Shown here piece after piece: positions 41,341-50,490 of a stretch of 64,000 nucleotides of DNA. The position numbers and the translations under genes are program-made. The first letter of the stretch is position 1. Each line of letters starts with the position of its first letter. Origin of the DNA: Betaproteobacteria bacterium (GTDB lineage Bacteria; Pseudomonadota; Gammaproteobacteria; Burkholderiales; Burkholderiaceae_C); assembly GCA_016716535.1 (NCBI GenBank), contig JADJWD010000004.1, positions 1 through 64,000 of the forward strand. The letters run 5' to 3'. The notes under the pieces are model-generated. The model ran no database searches. It was given only the letters and a program-made list of their open reading frames with translations, and was not told the DNA's origin.

Positions 41341-41497
41341 CTCGCCTCCCTCGCATCAAAGCCGAAAAGGCGGCGATGGTGCGCGGCCGCGCCCGGCGCG
41401 GCAACCCCCGAAGGTGGAAAAAGGAAGGCGTCGATTCGCGCGCGCTGCGCCGTCCAGCCTCTGCCCAGTCTCCGCCTGGCCTGCGGCGATCCTCCGC

Positions 41498-42535
41498 CTA
41501 GCCGCCCAGCACCGCCACCAGCTGTACCGCCGCCTCGTCACACTGCGCCGCGCTCACGTCCAGGTGCGTCACCGCGCGCACGGTGCGCGGGCCGAAGGCA
41601 TTGAGCAGCACGCCGCGCGCGCGCGCCGCAGCCACCACCGCGGCGGCGTCGGGCGCGCCCGGCTTCAAGTGGAAGACCACGATGTTCGTCTGCACGCTCG
41701 CCAGATCCAGTTGCACGGCGGCGCAGCCGGCCAGCCGCTCGGCGAGCCGCCGCGCATTGGCGTGGTCTTCGGCCAGGCGCGCGCGGTGATGCTCGACACC
41801 ATGCAGCGCCGCCGCCGCGAAGAAGCCGACCTGCCTCATCGCGCCGCCCAGGCGCCGGCGCTGCCGGTTGGCGCGCTGGATCAGATCACGCGGGCCGGCG
41901 AGCAGCGAGCCGCCGGGCGCGCCGAGGCCCTTGCTGAACGCCACCGAGACGAGGTCGAACGGCGCGACCAGTTCGGCCTCGCTGCGGCCGCTGGCGACCG
42001 CGGCGTTCCACAGCCGCGCGCCGTCGAGAAAGCTCGCGAGCCCCCGTTCGCGCGCCAGCGCGCAGATGCGCACCACCTCGTCCTGCGGGAAGACGACGCC
42101 GCCGGCGCGGTTGTGTGTGTTCTCGATCTCGACGACCGTGGTGGCCGGGAACACCGGCAGGCCGGCCGGCTTGATCGCCGCGTCCAGCTCGGCACACGTG
42201 AAGACGCCGCGCTCGCCGACTTCGACGATCTGCACGCCGGCGTTGGCCGCCGCGCCGCCGGCCTCGTGCCAGCCGGCGTGCGCCTCGCGCGCCGTGACGA
42301 CCTCGTCGCCCGGGCGCGCCAGCACGAGCAGCGCCACCTGGTTGGCCATCGTGCCGCTGGGCATCCACAGCGCCGCTTCCTTGCCGAGCAGCGCGGCCAT
42401 GCGCTCCTGCAGGCGGTTGGTCGTCGGGTCTTCGCCGTACTGGTCGTCGCCGACCTCGGCGCGGGCCATCGCCTCGCGCATCGCCGCGGTCGGGCGGGTG
42501 ACGGTGTCGCTGCGCAGGTCGATCGGAAGCGTCAT
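41498..42535 (-). CDS. ltaE: low-specificity L-threonine aldolase
   Basis: 345 residues: IDLRSDTVTRPTAAMREAMARAEVGDDQYGEDPTTNRLQERMAALLGKEAALWMPSGTMANQ is the diagnostic N-terminus. The PLP-lysine segment is VSVAFSKGLGAPGGSLLAG (about residue 205) and substrate residues lie in FLDGARLWNAAVASG. It cleaves L-threonine or allo-threonine to glycine and acetaldehyde. The 157-bp gap to the protease gene holds nothing obvious. Confidence 0.93.
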   Translation of the reverse strand: MTLPIDLRSDTVTRPTAAMREAMARAEVGDDQYGEDPTTNRLQERMAALLGKEAALWMPSGTMANQVALLVLARPGDEVVTAREAHAGWHEAGGAAANAGVQIVEVGERGVFTCAELDAAIKPAGLPVFPATTVVEIENTHNRAGGVVFPQDEVVRICALARERGLASFLDGARLWNAAVASGRSEAELVAPFDLVSVAFSKGLGAPGGSLLAGPRDLIQRANRQRRRLGGAMRQVGFFAAAALHGVEHHRARLAEDHANARRLAERLAGCAAVQLDLASVQTNIVVFHLKPGAPDAAAVVAAARARGVLLNAFGPRTVRAVTHLDVSAAQCDEAAVQLVAVLGG

Positions 42536-42633
42536 CGCTGCAAGCCTCGGGGCATCGTGGGGACCGGCGCATTGTCAGGGTTCGCCACGGGCATCCGAAC
42601 CACAATGCCCGCTCGACAGCGAACCCACGAACG

Positions 42634-43968
42634 ATGAGCGATCCCGGCCCCTCCCCACTCGGTCCGTCACCTCTCGGCCCCTCCCCGCTCGCCGCCGGCG
42701 AGCGCAACCTGAGCGTCGACGAGGCGCGCGCCGCCATCGCGGCGGCAATCCGGCCGCTTGCGCGCAGCGAATCGCACGAGGTGCCGATCGATCGAGCGGT
42801 CGGCCGCGTGCTCGCTGCCGATGTCGTCTCGCCGATCGACGTGCCGGCACACGACAACTCGGCGATGGACGGCTACGCGTTCGCCGGCAGCGCGCTCGTG
42901 GCCGACGCGCCGACGGTGCTGCGCGCCGCCGGCATCGTGTACGCCGGCCGGCCGCACGCGGGCACGGTGCCGGCCGGGCAGTGCCTGCGCATCATGACCG
43001 GCGCGGTGATGCCCGAGGGCACCGACACCGTCGTGCCGCTGGAACTGGTGCAGGTGCAGGGCGCAGCCGAAACGGGCGAGGTGCACGTGCCGCCGGGCGT
43101 GATCCGCGCCGGCGAGAACCGCCGCCGGCGCGGCGAAGATCTCGCGGCCGGCAAGCCGGCGCTCGTGGCCGGGCGCGTGCTGCGGCCGGCTGACCTGGGG
43201 CTGGCGGCGTCGCTCGGGCTGACGCACGTGCGCGTGATGCGGCCGCTGCGCGTGGCGCTCTTTTCCACCGGCGACGAGGTCGTCGAGCCCGGGCAGGCGC
43301 TGCCCGAGGGCTGCATCTACGACAGCAACCGCTTCTCGCTCGGCGCGGCGCTGGCGCGGCTCGGCATGGAGGTCGTCGACCTCGGCCTCGTGCCGGACGA
43401 CCGCGCGGCGCTGGCCGCGGTGATCGAACGCGCGGTGCGCGAAGCCGATGTCGTCATCACCAGCGGCGGCGTCAGCGCCGGCGACGCCGACTACACGCGC
43501 GACATCCTTGCCGCCGCGGGCGACGTGGCGTTCTGGAAGGTGGCGATGCGGCCGGGGCGGCCGTTTGCGTTCGGCCCGCTGAAACGGCCAACGGCGGCAG
43601 CCGGCGGCGCGCCGTCGTGGCTCTTCGCTCTGCCGGGCAACCCGGTCGCCGCGCTCGTCACCTTCTACGCCTTCGTGCGCGAGGCGCTGCTCGTGCTGGC
43701 TGGCGCCACGGCTGCGCCGCTGCCGGTGCTGCGCGCGCGCTCGACGGCGGCGATTCGCAAGCGGCCCGGGCGCACCGAGTTCCAGCGCGCGATCGTCGAG
43801 CCGGCGCCGGATGGGAACGGCTGGCAGGTGCGCCTCTTCGGCAGCCAGGGCGCCGGCGTGCTGCGCAGCATGAGCGAGGCCAACGCGCTGGTCGTGCTCG
43901 GCCACGAGCAGGGCTCGGTGGCGGCCGGCGACGCGGTGCCGGTGTGGTTGTTCGACGGGTTGGTGTGA
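42634..43968 (+). CDS. moeA: molybdopterin molybdenumtransferase MoeA
   Basis: 444 residues. The N-terminus has a three-fold GPSPL repeat, then LSVDEARAAI, DVVSPIDVPAHDNSAMDGYAF, RIMTGAVMPEGTDTVVPLE, GENRRRRGEDL, VALFSTGDEVVEPGQALPEGCIYDSNRFSL, ITSGGVSAGDADYTRDIL and FALPGNPVAALVTFYAFV, all MoeA hallmarks. It inserts molybdate into molybdopterin. It sits next to fdhD, mobA and the molybdo-formate dehydrogenase genes, whose product needs this cofactor. The repeated N-terminal Pro-Ser-Pro-Leu stretch may be a start mis-call or a tail. Confidence 0.95.
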   Translation: MSDPGPSPLGPSPLGPSPLAAGERNLSVDEARAAIAAAIRPLARSESHEVPIDRAVGRVLAADVVSPIDVPAHDNSAMDGYAFAGSALVADAPTVLRAAGIVYAGRPHAGTVPAGQCLRIMTGAVMPEGTDTVVPLELVQVQGAAETGEVHVPPGVIRAGENRRRRGEDLAAGKPALVAGRVLRPADLGLAASLGLTHVRVMRPLRVALFSTGDEVVEPGQALPEGCIYDSNRFSLGAALARLGMEVVDLGLVPDDRAALAAVIERAVREADVVITSGGVSAGDADYTRDILAAAGDVAFWKVAMRPGRPFAFGPLKRPTAAAGGAPSWLFALPGNPVAALVTFYAFVREALLVLAGATAAPLPVLRARSTAAIRKRPGRTEFQRAIVEPAPDGNGWQVRLFGSQGAGVLRSMSEANALVVLGHEQGSVAAGDAVPVWLFDGLV

Positions 43969-43975
43969 GGCGCGG

Positions 43976-44932
43976 TCAGACGGTCGTGGTGACCGCCTCG
44001 GGCAAACCCACCAGCCGCGCAGCCCCCGCGTAGCAGAGGTAACGCTGCCCGTTGGCGCGGCCGATCAGCGTCAGGTTCAGCCGCTCGGCGAGTTGCTGGC
44101 CCATCGCCGTGGCGCCGTTGCGCGAGACGACGACGGGGATGCGCAGGTGCGCGGCCTTCAGCACCATCTCGCTCGTCAGCCGGCCCGTGGTGTACAGCCA
44201 GCAGCCGGCGCCATCGACGCCGTGCATCGCCATCCAGCCGGCGACGGTGTCGACGGCGTTGTGGCGGCCGACGTCCTCGATGTGCACGAGCATCTTTGCG
44301 GCGGCGCCGCTGTTGTCGTCGCTGTCATCGGCCTCGCCGCTGCGCCGCGGCGCGCGCCACAGCGCCGTCCCGTGCACCGAGCCCGCGTCGCGGTGCACGC
44401 TGGGCAGGCCGCGCATCGTCTGCAGCAACTCCACCAGCACGTCGTGCGGCACCGAGCCGGGCGGCGCGGCTGCGTGAGCTGCGGCGGCGGTTGCGCCGGC
44501 CGCATCGGCCATGGCTGCCACGGCCGGCAGCGGCGGCACCCGCTCGAGCCAGTCGCCGAACACCGTGCCCTGGCCGCAGCCGGTGGTGACCGTGCGCCGC
44601 GCGACCCGCTCGGCGAACTGCGCGATGCCCTCGCGCGTGCGCACGGCCGCGGCGGCCACGTCCCAATCGACGGTGATCGACTCGATCTCGGCGGCGTCGC
44701 GCACGAGGCCCTGGTTCAGCAGGTAGCCGAGCGCCAGCAGCTCGGGCTCCTGGCCGAGCGTCATCAGCGTCACGAGTTCCTGGCGGTCGACGTACAGCGT
44801 CAGCGGCCGCTCGGCGGCCAGCAAGATGCGCTTGCGGCCGCCCTCGTGCGTGACGGCGAGGACCTCGCGCGTCAGCGGCACGCGCGCGGCGCTGAGACGC
44901 GGCAACAGGTGGCCAGAAGCGCTCGGGTTCAC
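43976..44932 (-). CDS. fdhD: formate dehydrogenase accessory sulfurtransferase FdhD
   Basis: 318 residues: LAAERPLTLYVDRQELVTLMTLGQEPELLALGYLLNQGLV, TVTTGCGQGTVFGDWLERV, VHIEDVGRHNAVDTVAGWM, LYTTGRLTSEMVLKAAHLRIPVVVSRNGATAMGQQLAERLNLTLIG. FdhD passes sulfur to the Mo-bisMGD of formate dehydrogenase. In the conserved Cys loop I see only one Cys (TTGCGQG) where E. coli FdhD has a CxxC pair; the first Cys is the essential one. An Ala-rich insertion follows (about residues 140-155). Convergent with moeA. Confidence 0.92.
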   Translation of the reverse strand: MNPSASGHLLPRLSAARVPLTREVLAVTHEGGRKRILLAAERPLTLYVDRQELVTLMTLGQEPELLALGYLLNQGLVRDAAEIESITVDWDVAAAAVRTREGIAQFAERVARRTVTTGCGQGTVFGDWLERVPPLPAVAAMADAAGATAAAAHAAAPPGSVPHDVLVELLQTMRGLPSVHRDAGSVHGTALWRAPRRSGEADDSDDNSGAAAKMLVHIEDVGRHNAVDTVAGWMAMHGVDGAGCWLYTTGRLTSEMVLKAAHLRIPVVVSRNGATAMGQQLAERLNLTLIGRANGQRYLCYAGAARLVGLPEAVTTTV

Positions 44933-45018
44933 CTGACGGAGTGGAACACATCGCGCGCGCCGGCCGCGGGTGACCAGGGCATGCCCGCAACCGCAAGCAG
45001 GGTCCGCCCGCGGCGAGA

Positions 45019-45735
45019 ATGGCCGCCATGCCCGACGACAACGACCCGCGCACGCAGATCACCGGCCTCGTGCTCGCCGGCGGCCGCGGCAGCCGCATGG
45101 GCGGCATCGACAAGGGATTGCAGGTTCTCGGCACGCGCACGCTCGTCGAGCACGCGCTGGAGCGGCTGCGGCCGCAGGTCAGCGCGCTCGCGATAAACGC
45201 CAACCGGCATCTCGAGGCCTATGCGCGCTTCGGCGTGCCGGTGTGGCCCGACGCCGAGGCCGATTACCCCGGGCCGCTGGCCGGCATGCTGGCCGGATTG
45301 CAGGCCTGCACGACCGAGTGGCTCGTCACCGTGCCCTGCGACACGCCGGCCTTACCGCCCGATCTCGTCGCGCGGCTCTTCGCAGCGGCGCAGGCGGCCG
45401 GCCTGCGCGTGGCGATGCCGGTCACCGACGAAGCGGCGGGGCACGGCGCGGCGGATGGACCAGGCGCCGCAGCCACCCGCGGCGACGGCTCATCGCGCAA
45501 GCCCCGCACCGGCCCCCAGCCGCAGCCGGTCTTCTGCCTGTTGCACCGCTCGTTGCGAGCGCCGCTGGCCGAAGCACTGGCCGCCGGTGAACGCAAGATC
45601 GATCGCTTCACGCGCGCCCAGGGACAGGTGCTGGTGCCGTTCACCGCACCGGGTGAGGCGCAGGCGTTCTTCAACGCGAACACCGACGAAGACCTCGAGC
45701 GGCTGCGGCGGGAGATGGCGCCGCCGCAAGGCTGA
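45019..45735 (+). CDS. mobA: molybdenum cofactor guanylyltransferase MobA
   Basis: 238 residues. The nucleotidyltransferase motif is ITGLVLAGGRGSRMGGIDKGLQVLG (about residue 14), then INANRHLEAYARFGVPVWPD, GPLAGMLAGLQACTTEWLVTVPCDTPALP and a C-terminal FFNANTDEDLERL. It attaches GMP to Mo-molybdopterin, giving the MGD form used by formate dehydrogenase. A second ATG three codons on is an equally good start. A roughly 30-residue Gly/Ala/Pro insertion lies near residue 145. Confidence 0.94.
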   Translation: MAAMPDDNDPRTQITGLVLAGGRGSRMGGIDKGLQVLGTRTLVEHALERLRPQVSALAINANRHLEAYARFGVPVWPDAEADYPGPLAGMLAGLQACTTEWLVTVPCDTPALPPDLVARLFAAAQAAGLRVAMPVTDEAAGHGAADGPGAAATRGDGSSRKPRTGPQPQPVFCLLHRSLRAPLAEALAAGERKIDRFTRAQGQVLVPFTAPGEAQAFFNANTDEDLERLRREMAPPQG

Positions 45736-45744
45736 TCGGCCGGA

Positions 45745-48651
45745 TCAACCCGCCGCCGATCGCTCCGCCCCCATCACCACCCCACCCCCAAAGCTCCCCA
45801 CCGCCGGCGCCTTGCCGCCCGGCAGCACGCGCACCGCGCAGTACTTGAACTCCGGGATCTTGGCCACCGGGTCCAGCGCCGGGTTGGTCAGCGCGTTGGC
45901 CGCGGCCTCGTACCAGCAGAAGGCGACGAAGACGGCGCCGATCGGCGTGCCTTCGTCGGCGCGCGCATAGAGGCTCACGCGGCCGCGGCGGGATTCGACC
46001 GTCAGCACGTCGCCCGCCCGGATGCCCAGCCGCGCCAGCTCCAGCGGGTGCAGCATCGCCACCGGGTCGGGCTCGATCGCGTCGAGCACGCCCGAGCGGC
46101 GCGTCATGCTGCCGGTGTGCCAGTGCTCGAGCTGGCGGCCGGTGATCAGCACCAGCGGGTAGTCGGCGTCGGGCCGCTCGTCGGCGCTGATGAGGTCGGC
46201 CGGCACGAAGCGGCCGCGCCCGCTGTCGGTAGGGAAGCGGTCGATGAAGACGACCGGGTGGCCGGGGTCGCCTTCGTGCTCACATGGGTAGGTGACGGCG
46301 CCTTCGCGTTGCAGCCGCTCCCAGGTGATGCCGGCGATGCTCGGCATCAGGCGGCGCATCTCGTCGAAGACGCGGCCGGCCGCGTCGTCGCAGTCGGTCG
46401 GGGTCGCGCCGTAGCCGCTCCAGTCGAGGTCGAAGTGGCGCGCCATCTCGGTGATGCACCACAGGTCCTGGCGCGCCTGCCCGGGCAGGCCGATGGCGCG
46501 ACGGCCCATCTGCACGGTGCGGTCGGTGTTCGTGAAGCTGCCGGTCTTCTCGGGGAAGGCGCTGGCCGGCAGCACCACGTCGGCGAGCGCCGCCGTCTCG
46601 GTGAGGAAGATGTCCTGCACGACGAGCATCTCCAGCGCCGCCAGGCTGCGGCGGGCGTGGTTCACGTCCGGGTCGCTCATCGCCGGGTTCTCGCCCATCA
46701 CGTACAGGCCCTTGACGCGGCCGTCGTCGATGGCATGCATCACCTCCACCACCGTCAGGCCGGTCTCGGCGTCGAGCCGCTCCTCGGGCACGCCCCAGGC
46801 GGCGGCGAACGCGGCGCGCGACGCCGGCAGCGTGACGCGCCGGTAGTCGGGGTACATCATCGGGATCAGCCCGGCGTCGCTGGCGCCTTGCACGTTGTTC
46901 TGGCCGCGCAGCGGGTGCAGCCCGGTGCCCGGGCGGCCGATCTGGCCGGTGAGCAGCGCCAGCGCGATCAGGCAGCGCGCGTTGTCGGTGCCGTGCACGT
47001 GCTGGCTGATGCCCATGCCCCACAGGATCATCGAGGCGCGGCTCTTGGCGTACAGCCGCGCCACGGTGCGCACCGTCGCCGCGTCGATGCCGGTGACGGC
47101 GGCCATCGCCTCGGGCGCGAAGCCGCGCACATTGGCCGCCAGCGCCTCGTAGCCCGAGGTGCGCTCGGCGATGAAGGCGGCGTCGGCCAGCCCCTCCTCG
47201 ACGATGACGTGCATCAGCGAGTTCAGCAGCGCCACGTCGGTGTCGGGCCTGAACTGCAGCACGTGCGTCGCGTGCCGCGCCAGGTCGCTGCGGCGCGGGT
47301 CGATGACGACGAGCTTCGTGCCGGCACGCACCGCGTTCTTGATCCACGTCGCCGCGACCGGATGGTTCACGACCGGATTGGCGCCGATGACGATGACGAC
47401 CTCGGCCTTCGAGACGTCGAGCACCGGGTTGCTGACCGCCGCCGAGCCGATGCCTTCGAGCAGCGCGGCGACGCTCGAGGCATGGCACAGCCGCGTGCAG
47501 TGGTCGACGTTGTTGCTGCCGAAGCCCAGGCGCACGAGCTTCTGAAAGAGGTACGCCTCCTCGTTGCTGCCCTTGGCCGAGCCGAAACCGACCAGCGCGC
47601 GCGGGCCGTGTGCATCGCGGATGCGGCGCAGCCCACCGCCGGCGAGTGCCAGCGCCTCTTCCCAGGTGGCTTCGCGGAACTGCGCGCGCGCCGCGGCGGG
47701 GTCGCTTGCCTGGTCCGATCGCTCGGCGCGCTTCGGCACGCCGGCCTTGCGGATGAGCGGCACGGTCAGCCGCTGGGGATGGCGCGCGTAGTCGAAGCCG
47801 TAGCGGCCCTTCACGCACAGCCGGCCGCGGTTGGCCGGGCCGTCGCGTCCCTCGACGAAGAGGATCTTGTCGTCCTTGACGTGGACCGTGAGCTGGCAGC
47901 CGACGCCGCAGTAGGGGCAGACGGAGTCGACGCGTTTGTCGGCGATGGGTTGCGTGGTCGCGGCGTCGCCGATCAGCGACGCGGGCGCGAGTGCTCCCGT
48001 CGGACACGCCTGCACGCACTCGCCGCAGGCCACGCACGTCGACGCCCCCATCGGGTCGTCGGCGTCGAAGACGATCTTCGACGCGCCGCCGCGCCAAGCG
48101 ATGCCGATCACGTCGTTGTCCTGCTCGTCGCGGCAGGCGCGCAGGCACCGGGTGCACTGGATGCAGGCATCGAGGCGCACCGCGATGGCCGGGTGCGAAC
48201 GGTCGGCCGGCGGCTGCACGCGCGGCGCAAAACGCGGTGCGCCGAGGCCGAGCTTCTCGGACCACACGTCCACTTCGTTCGGCCGCGTCTCGGGCGCCAG
48301 GCGGGGCTCAGGCGGCAGGTCGGCCTGCAGCAGTTCGAGCACCAGCTTCTGCGCGCGCCGCGCACGTTCGCTGGCCGTGAGCACCTTCATCCCCGCCTCG
48401 GCCTTGCGGCAGCACGACGCGGCGAGCGTGCGCTCGTTGTTCACCTCGACGACGCAGGCGCGGCAGTTGCCCGCCGCGTCGAGCCCGGGTGTCCAGCACA
48501 GGTGCGGGATCTCGATGCCGACACGTTGTGCCACTTCGAGCAGCGTCTCGCCGGCGCGCGCGTTCACCTCGCGGCCGTCGAGCGTGATCGGCACGTCGGC
48601 CGGCGCTTCGGCGATCAGGCGCGCACGTTCGGCGCGGACGACGGCGTTCAT
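45745..48651 (-). CDS. fdsA: NAD-dependent formate dehydrogenase alpha (catalytic) subunit
   Basis: 968 residues. The N-terminal [2Fe-2S] domain has LCWTPGLDAAGNCRACVVEVN and ASCC (residues 50-90). Two [4Fe-4S] ferredoxin sites are CIQCTRCLRAC and CVACGECVQACPTGAL (about 165-225). The molybdopterin domain begins CPYCGVGC (about 245). The Mo ligand is Cys in VDHCTRLCHASS, not selenocysteine. Later blocks ILWGMGISQHVHGTDNARCL and LRGQNNVQGASDAG fit the family. It oxidises formate to CO2 with NAD via FdsB. It is translationally coupled (ATGA) to the upstream fdsB gene. Confidence 0.94.
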   Translation of the reverse strand: MNAVVRAERARLIAEAPADVPITLDGREVNARAGETLLEVAQRVGIEIPHLCWTPGLDAAGNCRACVVEVNNERTLAASCCRKAEAGMKVLTASERARRAQKLVLELLQADLPPEPRLAPETRPNEVDVWSEKLGLGAPRFAPRVQPPADRSHPAIAVRLDACIQCTRCLRACRDEQDNDVIGIAWRGGASKIVFDADDPMGASTCVACGECVQACPTGALAPASLIGDAATTQPIADKRVDSVCPYCGVGCQLTVHVKDDKILFVEGRDGPANRGRLCVKGRYGFDYARHPQRLTVPLIRKAGVPKRAERSDQASDPAAARAQFREATWEEALALAGGGLRRIRDAHGPRALVGFGSAKGSNEEAYLFQKLVRLGFGSNNVDHCTRLCHASSVAALLEGIGSAAVSNPVLDVSKAEVVIVIGANPVVNHPVAATWIKNAVRAGTKLVVIDPRRSDLARHATHVLQFRPDTDVALLNSLMHVIVEEGLADAAFIAERTSGYEALAANVRGFAPEAMAAVTGIDAATVRTVARLYAKSRASMILWGMGISQHVHGTDNARCLIALALLTGQIGRPGTGLHPLRGQNNVQGASDAGLIPMMYPDYRRVTLPASRAAFAAAWGVPEERLDAETGLTVVEVMHAIDDGRVKGLYVMGENPAMSDPDVNHARRSLAALEMLVVQDIFLTETAALADVVLPASAFPEKTGSFTNTDRTVQMGRRAIGLPGQARQDLWCITEMARHFDLDWSGYGATPTDCDDAAGRVFDEMRRLMPSIAGITWERLQREGAVTYPCEHEGDPGHPVVFIDRFPTDSGRGRFVPADLISADERPDADYPLVLITGRQLEHWHTGSMTRRSGVLDAIEPDPVAMLHPLELARLGIRAGDVLTVESRRGRVSLYARADEGTPIGAVFVAFCWYEAAANALTNPALDPVAKIPEFKYCAVRVLPGGKAPAVGSFGGGVVMGAERSAAG

Positions 48652-50471
48652 GTCGTTCCCTCGGCCGGCTTCGTTTCGGCCAGCTCATGCGCGAAGTAGC
48701 GCACGACGCAGTCCACCGGGTTCGGCGCCGCCTGGCCCAGGCCGCAGATCGATGCCTCGCGCATCACCGCCGAGAGGTCGGCCAGCAGCGTCAGGTCCCA
48801 GGTGTCGCCTTCGATCAGCGCGCTCGCCTTCGCGGTGCCGGCCCGGCACGGCGTGCACTGGCCACAGCTCTCGTGCGCGAAGAAGCGCATCACGTTGCGC
48901 GCCGCATCGACGGCGCGGTCGTGCTGGCTGAGCACGATGACGGCGGCGCTGCCGATGAAGCACCCGTGCGGTTGCAGCGTGTCGAAGTCCAGTGGCACGT
49001 CGGCCAAGGCCGCCGGCAGGATGCCGCCCGAGGCGCCGCCCGGCAGGTAGGCGTACAGCTCGTGCCCGGGCAGCATGCCGCCGCAGTGCTCGTCGACCAG
49101 CTCGCGCAGCGTGATGCCCGCAGGCGCGAGCTTGACGCCCGGCGCGCGCACGCGCCCGCTCACCGAAAAGCGCCGCAGGCCCTTGCGGCCGTGCCGGCCT
49201 TGCGCCGCGAACCACTCGGCGCCGTGTGTCAGCAGCTCGGGCACCCAGTACAGCGTCTCGAAGTTGTGCTCGAGCGTCGGGCGGCCGAAGAGGCCGACCT
49301 CGGCGACGTAGGGCGGCCGCAGGCGCGGCCAGCCGCGCTTGCCCTCGATGCTCTCGATCATTGCCGACTCTTCGCCGCAGACGTAGGCGCCGGCGCCGCG
49401 GCGCAGTTCGATCGTCGGCGGCGCCCAGCCCGCAGGCCACGGCGCCGCGTCACGCAGCGACGCAAGTTCGGCCTCGAGCAGCGCGCGGCAGCCGTGGTAC
49501 TCGTCGCGCAAATAGATGTAGAGGCCGGCCGCGTCGATCGCCCAGGCGGCGATGAGCATGCCTTCGAGGAAGCGGTGCGGGTCGCGCTCGAGCAGCGCCC
49601 GGTCCTTGAAGGTGCCGGGCTCGCCCTCGTCGATGTTGACGGCGACGAGCCGTGGCGCCGGCTGGCCGCGCAGGATGCGCCACTTGCGCCCGGCCGGGAA
49701 ACCTGCCCCGCCGAGGCCGCGCAGGCCGGCGTGTTCGAGGGTTTCGATCACGCTGTCGGCGCTGCGGCGGCCTTCGAGGCACTCCGCGAGCCGCGCGTAG
49801 CCGCCGGTGGCGCGATAGGCCGTGAGATCGATGTACGGCTCGGGTGCCGGCGTGCGCACGCCGCCCGCCACCGCGGCCTGCACCGACTCCACCGTCGCAT
49901 GCGGCACCGGCTGCTGGTGCACCACCGCCACCGGCGCCTGCTCGCAGCGGCCGACACACGGCGCGCTCAGCACGCGCACGTCGCCGCCGAGCACGCTGCG
50001 CAGCCGCGAAAGAAGCTGCTCGCCGCCGGCCAGCGCGCAGCTCAGGCTGTCGCAGACGCGCACCGTCAGCTTGGGCGGCGCCGGCACGCGGCCTTCGGCG
50101 TCTTCGCGCACCACGTCGAAGTGGTGATAGAAGCTCGCGACCTCGAAGACCTCGGCCTGCGACAAGCGCATCAGCGACGCGAGCGCCGCGAGGTGCGGCG
50201 TGCCGAGCTGGCCGAAACGGTCCTGCAGGCGGTGCAGGTACTCGATCAGCAGGTCGCGGCGCAGCGGTGTCGCGCCGTGCGCGCGGTGATCGGCCGCAGG
50301 CTCGTCGGTGAGGCCGATCGCCTCGCGGACTTCGGCCAGCGCGCGCGCATCGACCTGACGACCGCGCCCGGCGCGGCGCTTGCGCTCGCGGCCGGGGCCA
50401 CCTCTGCGGGACTGTTCAGCGTGTTCCTGCTCGGCAGGAACGATCGGGATCACCGCCTCACCAGCGCTCAC
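48648..50471 (-). CDS. fdsB: formate dehydrogenase diaphorase subunit, FdsG-FdsB (NuoE-NuoF) fusion
   Basis: 607 residues. Residues 60-215 are NuoE/FdsG-like: YLHRLQDRFGQLGTPHLAALASLMRLSQAEVFEVASFYHHF, CDSLSCALAG and CVGRCEQAP for the [2Fe-2S]. From about 245 the protein is NuoF/FdsB-like: GLRGLGGAGFPAGRKWRILRG (FMN/NADH), NIDEGEPGTFKDRALLERDPHRFLEG, GAYVCGEESAMIESIEGKRGWPRLRPP, and ESCGQCTPCRAG for the [4Fe-4S]. These are usually two genes. It delivers formate electrons to NAD. The first roughly 45 residues are basic and may be non-native, so the start could be later. Confidence 0.92.
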   Translation of the reverse strand: MSAGEAVIPIVPAEQEHAEQSRRGGPGRERKRRAGRGRQVDARALAEVREAIGLTDEPAADHRAHGATPLRRDLLIEYLHRLQDRFGQLGTPHLAALASLMRLSQAEVFEVASFYHHFDVVREDAEGRVPAPPKLTVRVCDSLSCALAGGEQLLSRLRSVLGGDVRVLSAPCVGRCEQAPVAVVHQQPVPHATVESVQAAVAGGVRTPAPEPYIDLTAYRATGGYARLAECLEGRRSADSVIETLEHAGLRGLGGAGFPAGRKWRILRGQPAPRLVAVNIDEGEPGTFKDRALLERDPHRFLEGMLIAAWAIDAAGLYIYLRDEYHGCRALLEAELASLRDAAPWPAGWAPPTIELRRGAGAYVCGEESAMIESIEGKRGWPRLRPPYVAEVGLFGRPTLEHNFETLYWVPELLTHGAEWFAAQGRHGRKGLRRFSVSGRVRAPGVKLAPAGITLRELVDEHCGGMLPGHELYAYLPGGASGGILPAALADVPLDFDTLQPHGCFIGSAAVIVLSQHDRAVDAARNVMRFFAHESCGQCTPCRAGTAKASALIEGDTWDLTLLADLSAVMREASICGLGQAAPNPVDCVVRYFAHELAETKPAEGTT

Positions 50472-50490
50472 GGCCCGCGCCCTCGTCGCC

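Noticed and set aside
39836..41404. 522-residue - strand frame inside the protease locus
   Set aside because: Arg-rich alternate frame of the subtilisin-like gene.
47400..47520. Selenocysteine in the formate dehydrogenase
   Set aside because: The Mo-ligand position reads a Cys codon in VDHCTRLC; no in-frame TGA is present.
46048..48699. Open frame of 883 residues on the + strand
   Set aside because: It is antisense to fdsA, Arg/Ala/His-rich with no motif: a GC-bias shadow.
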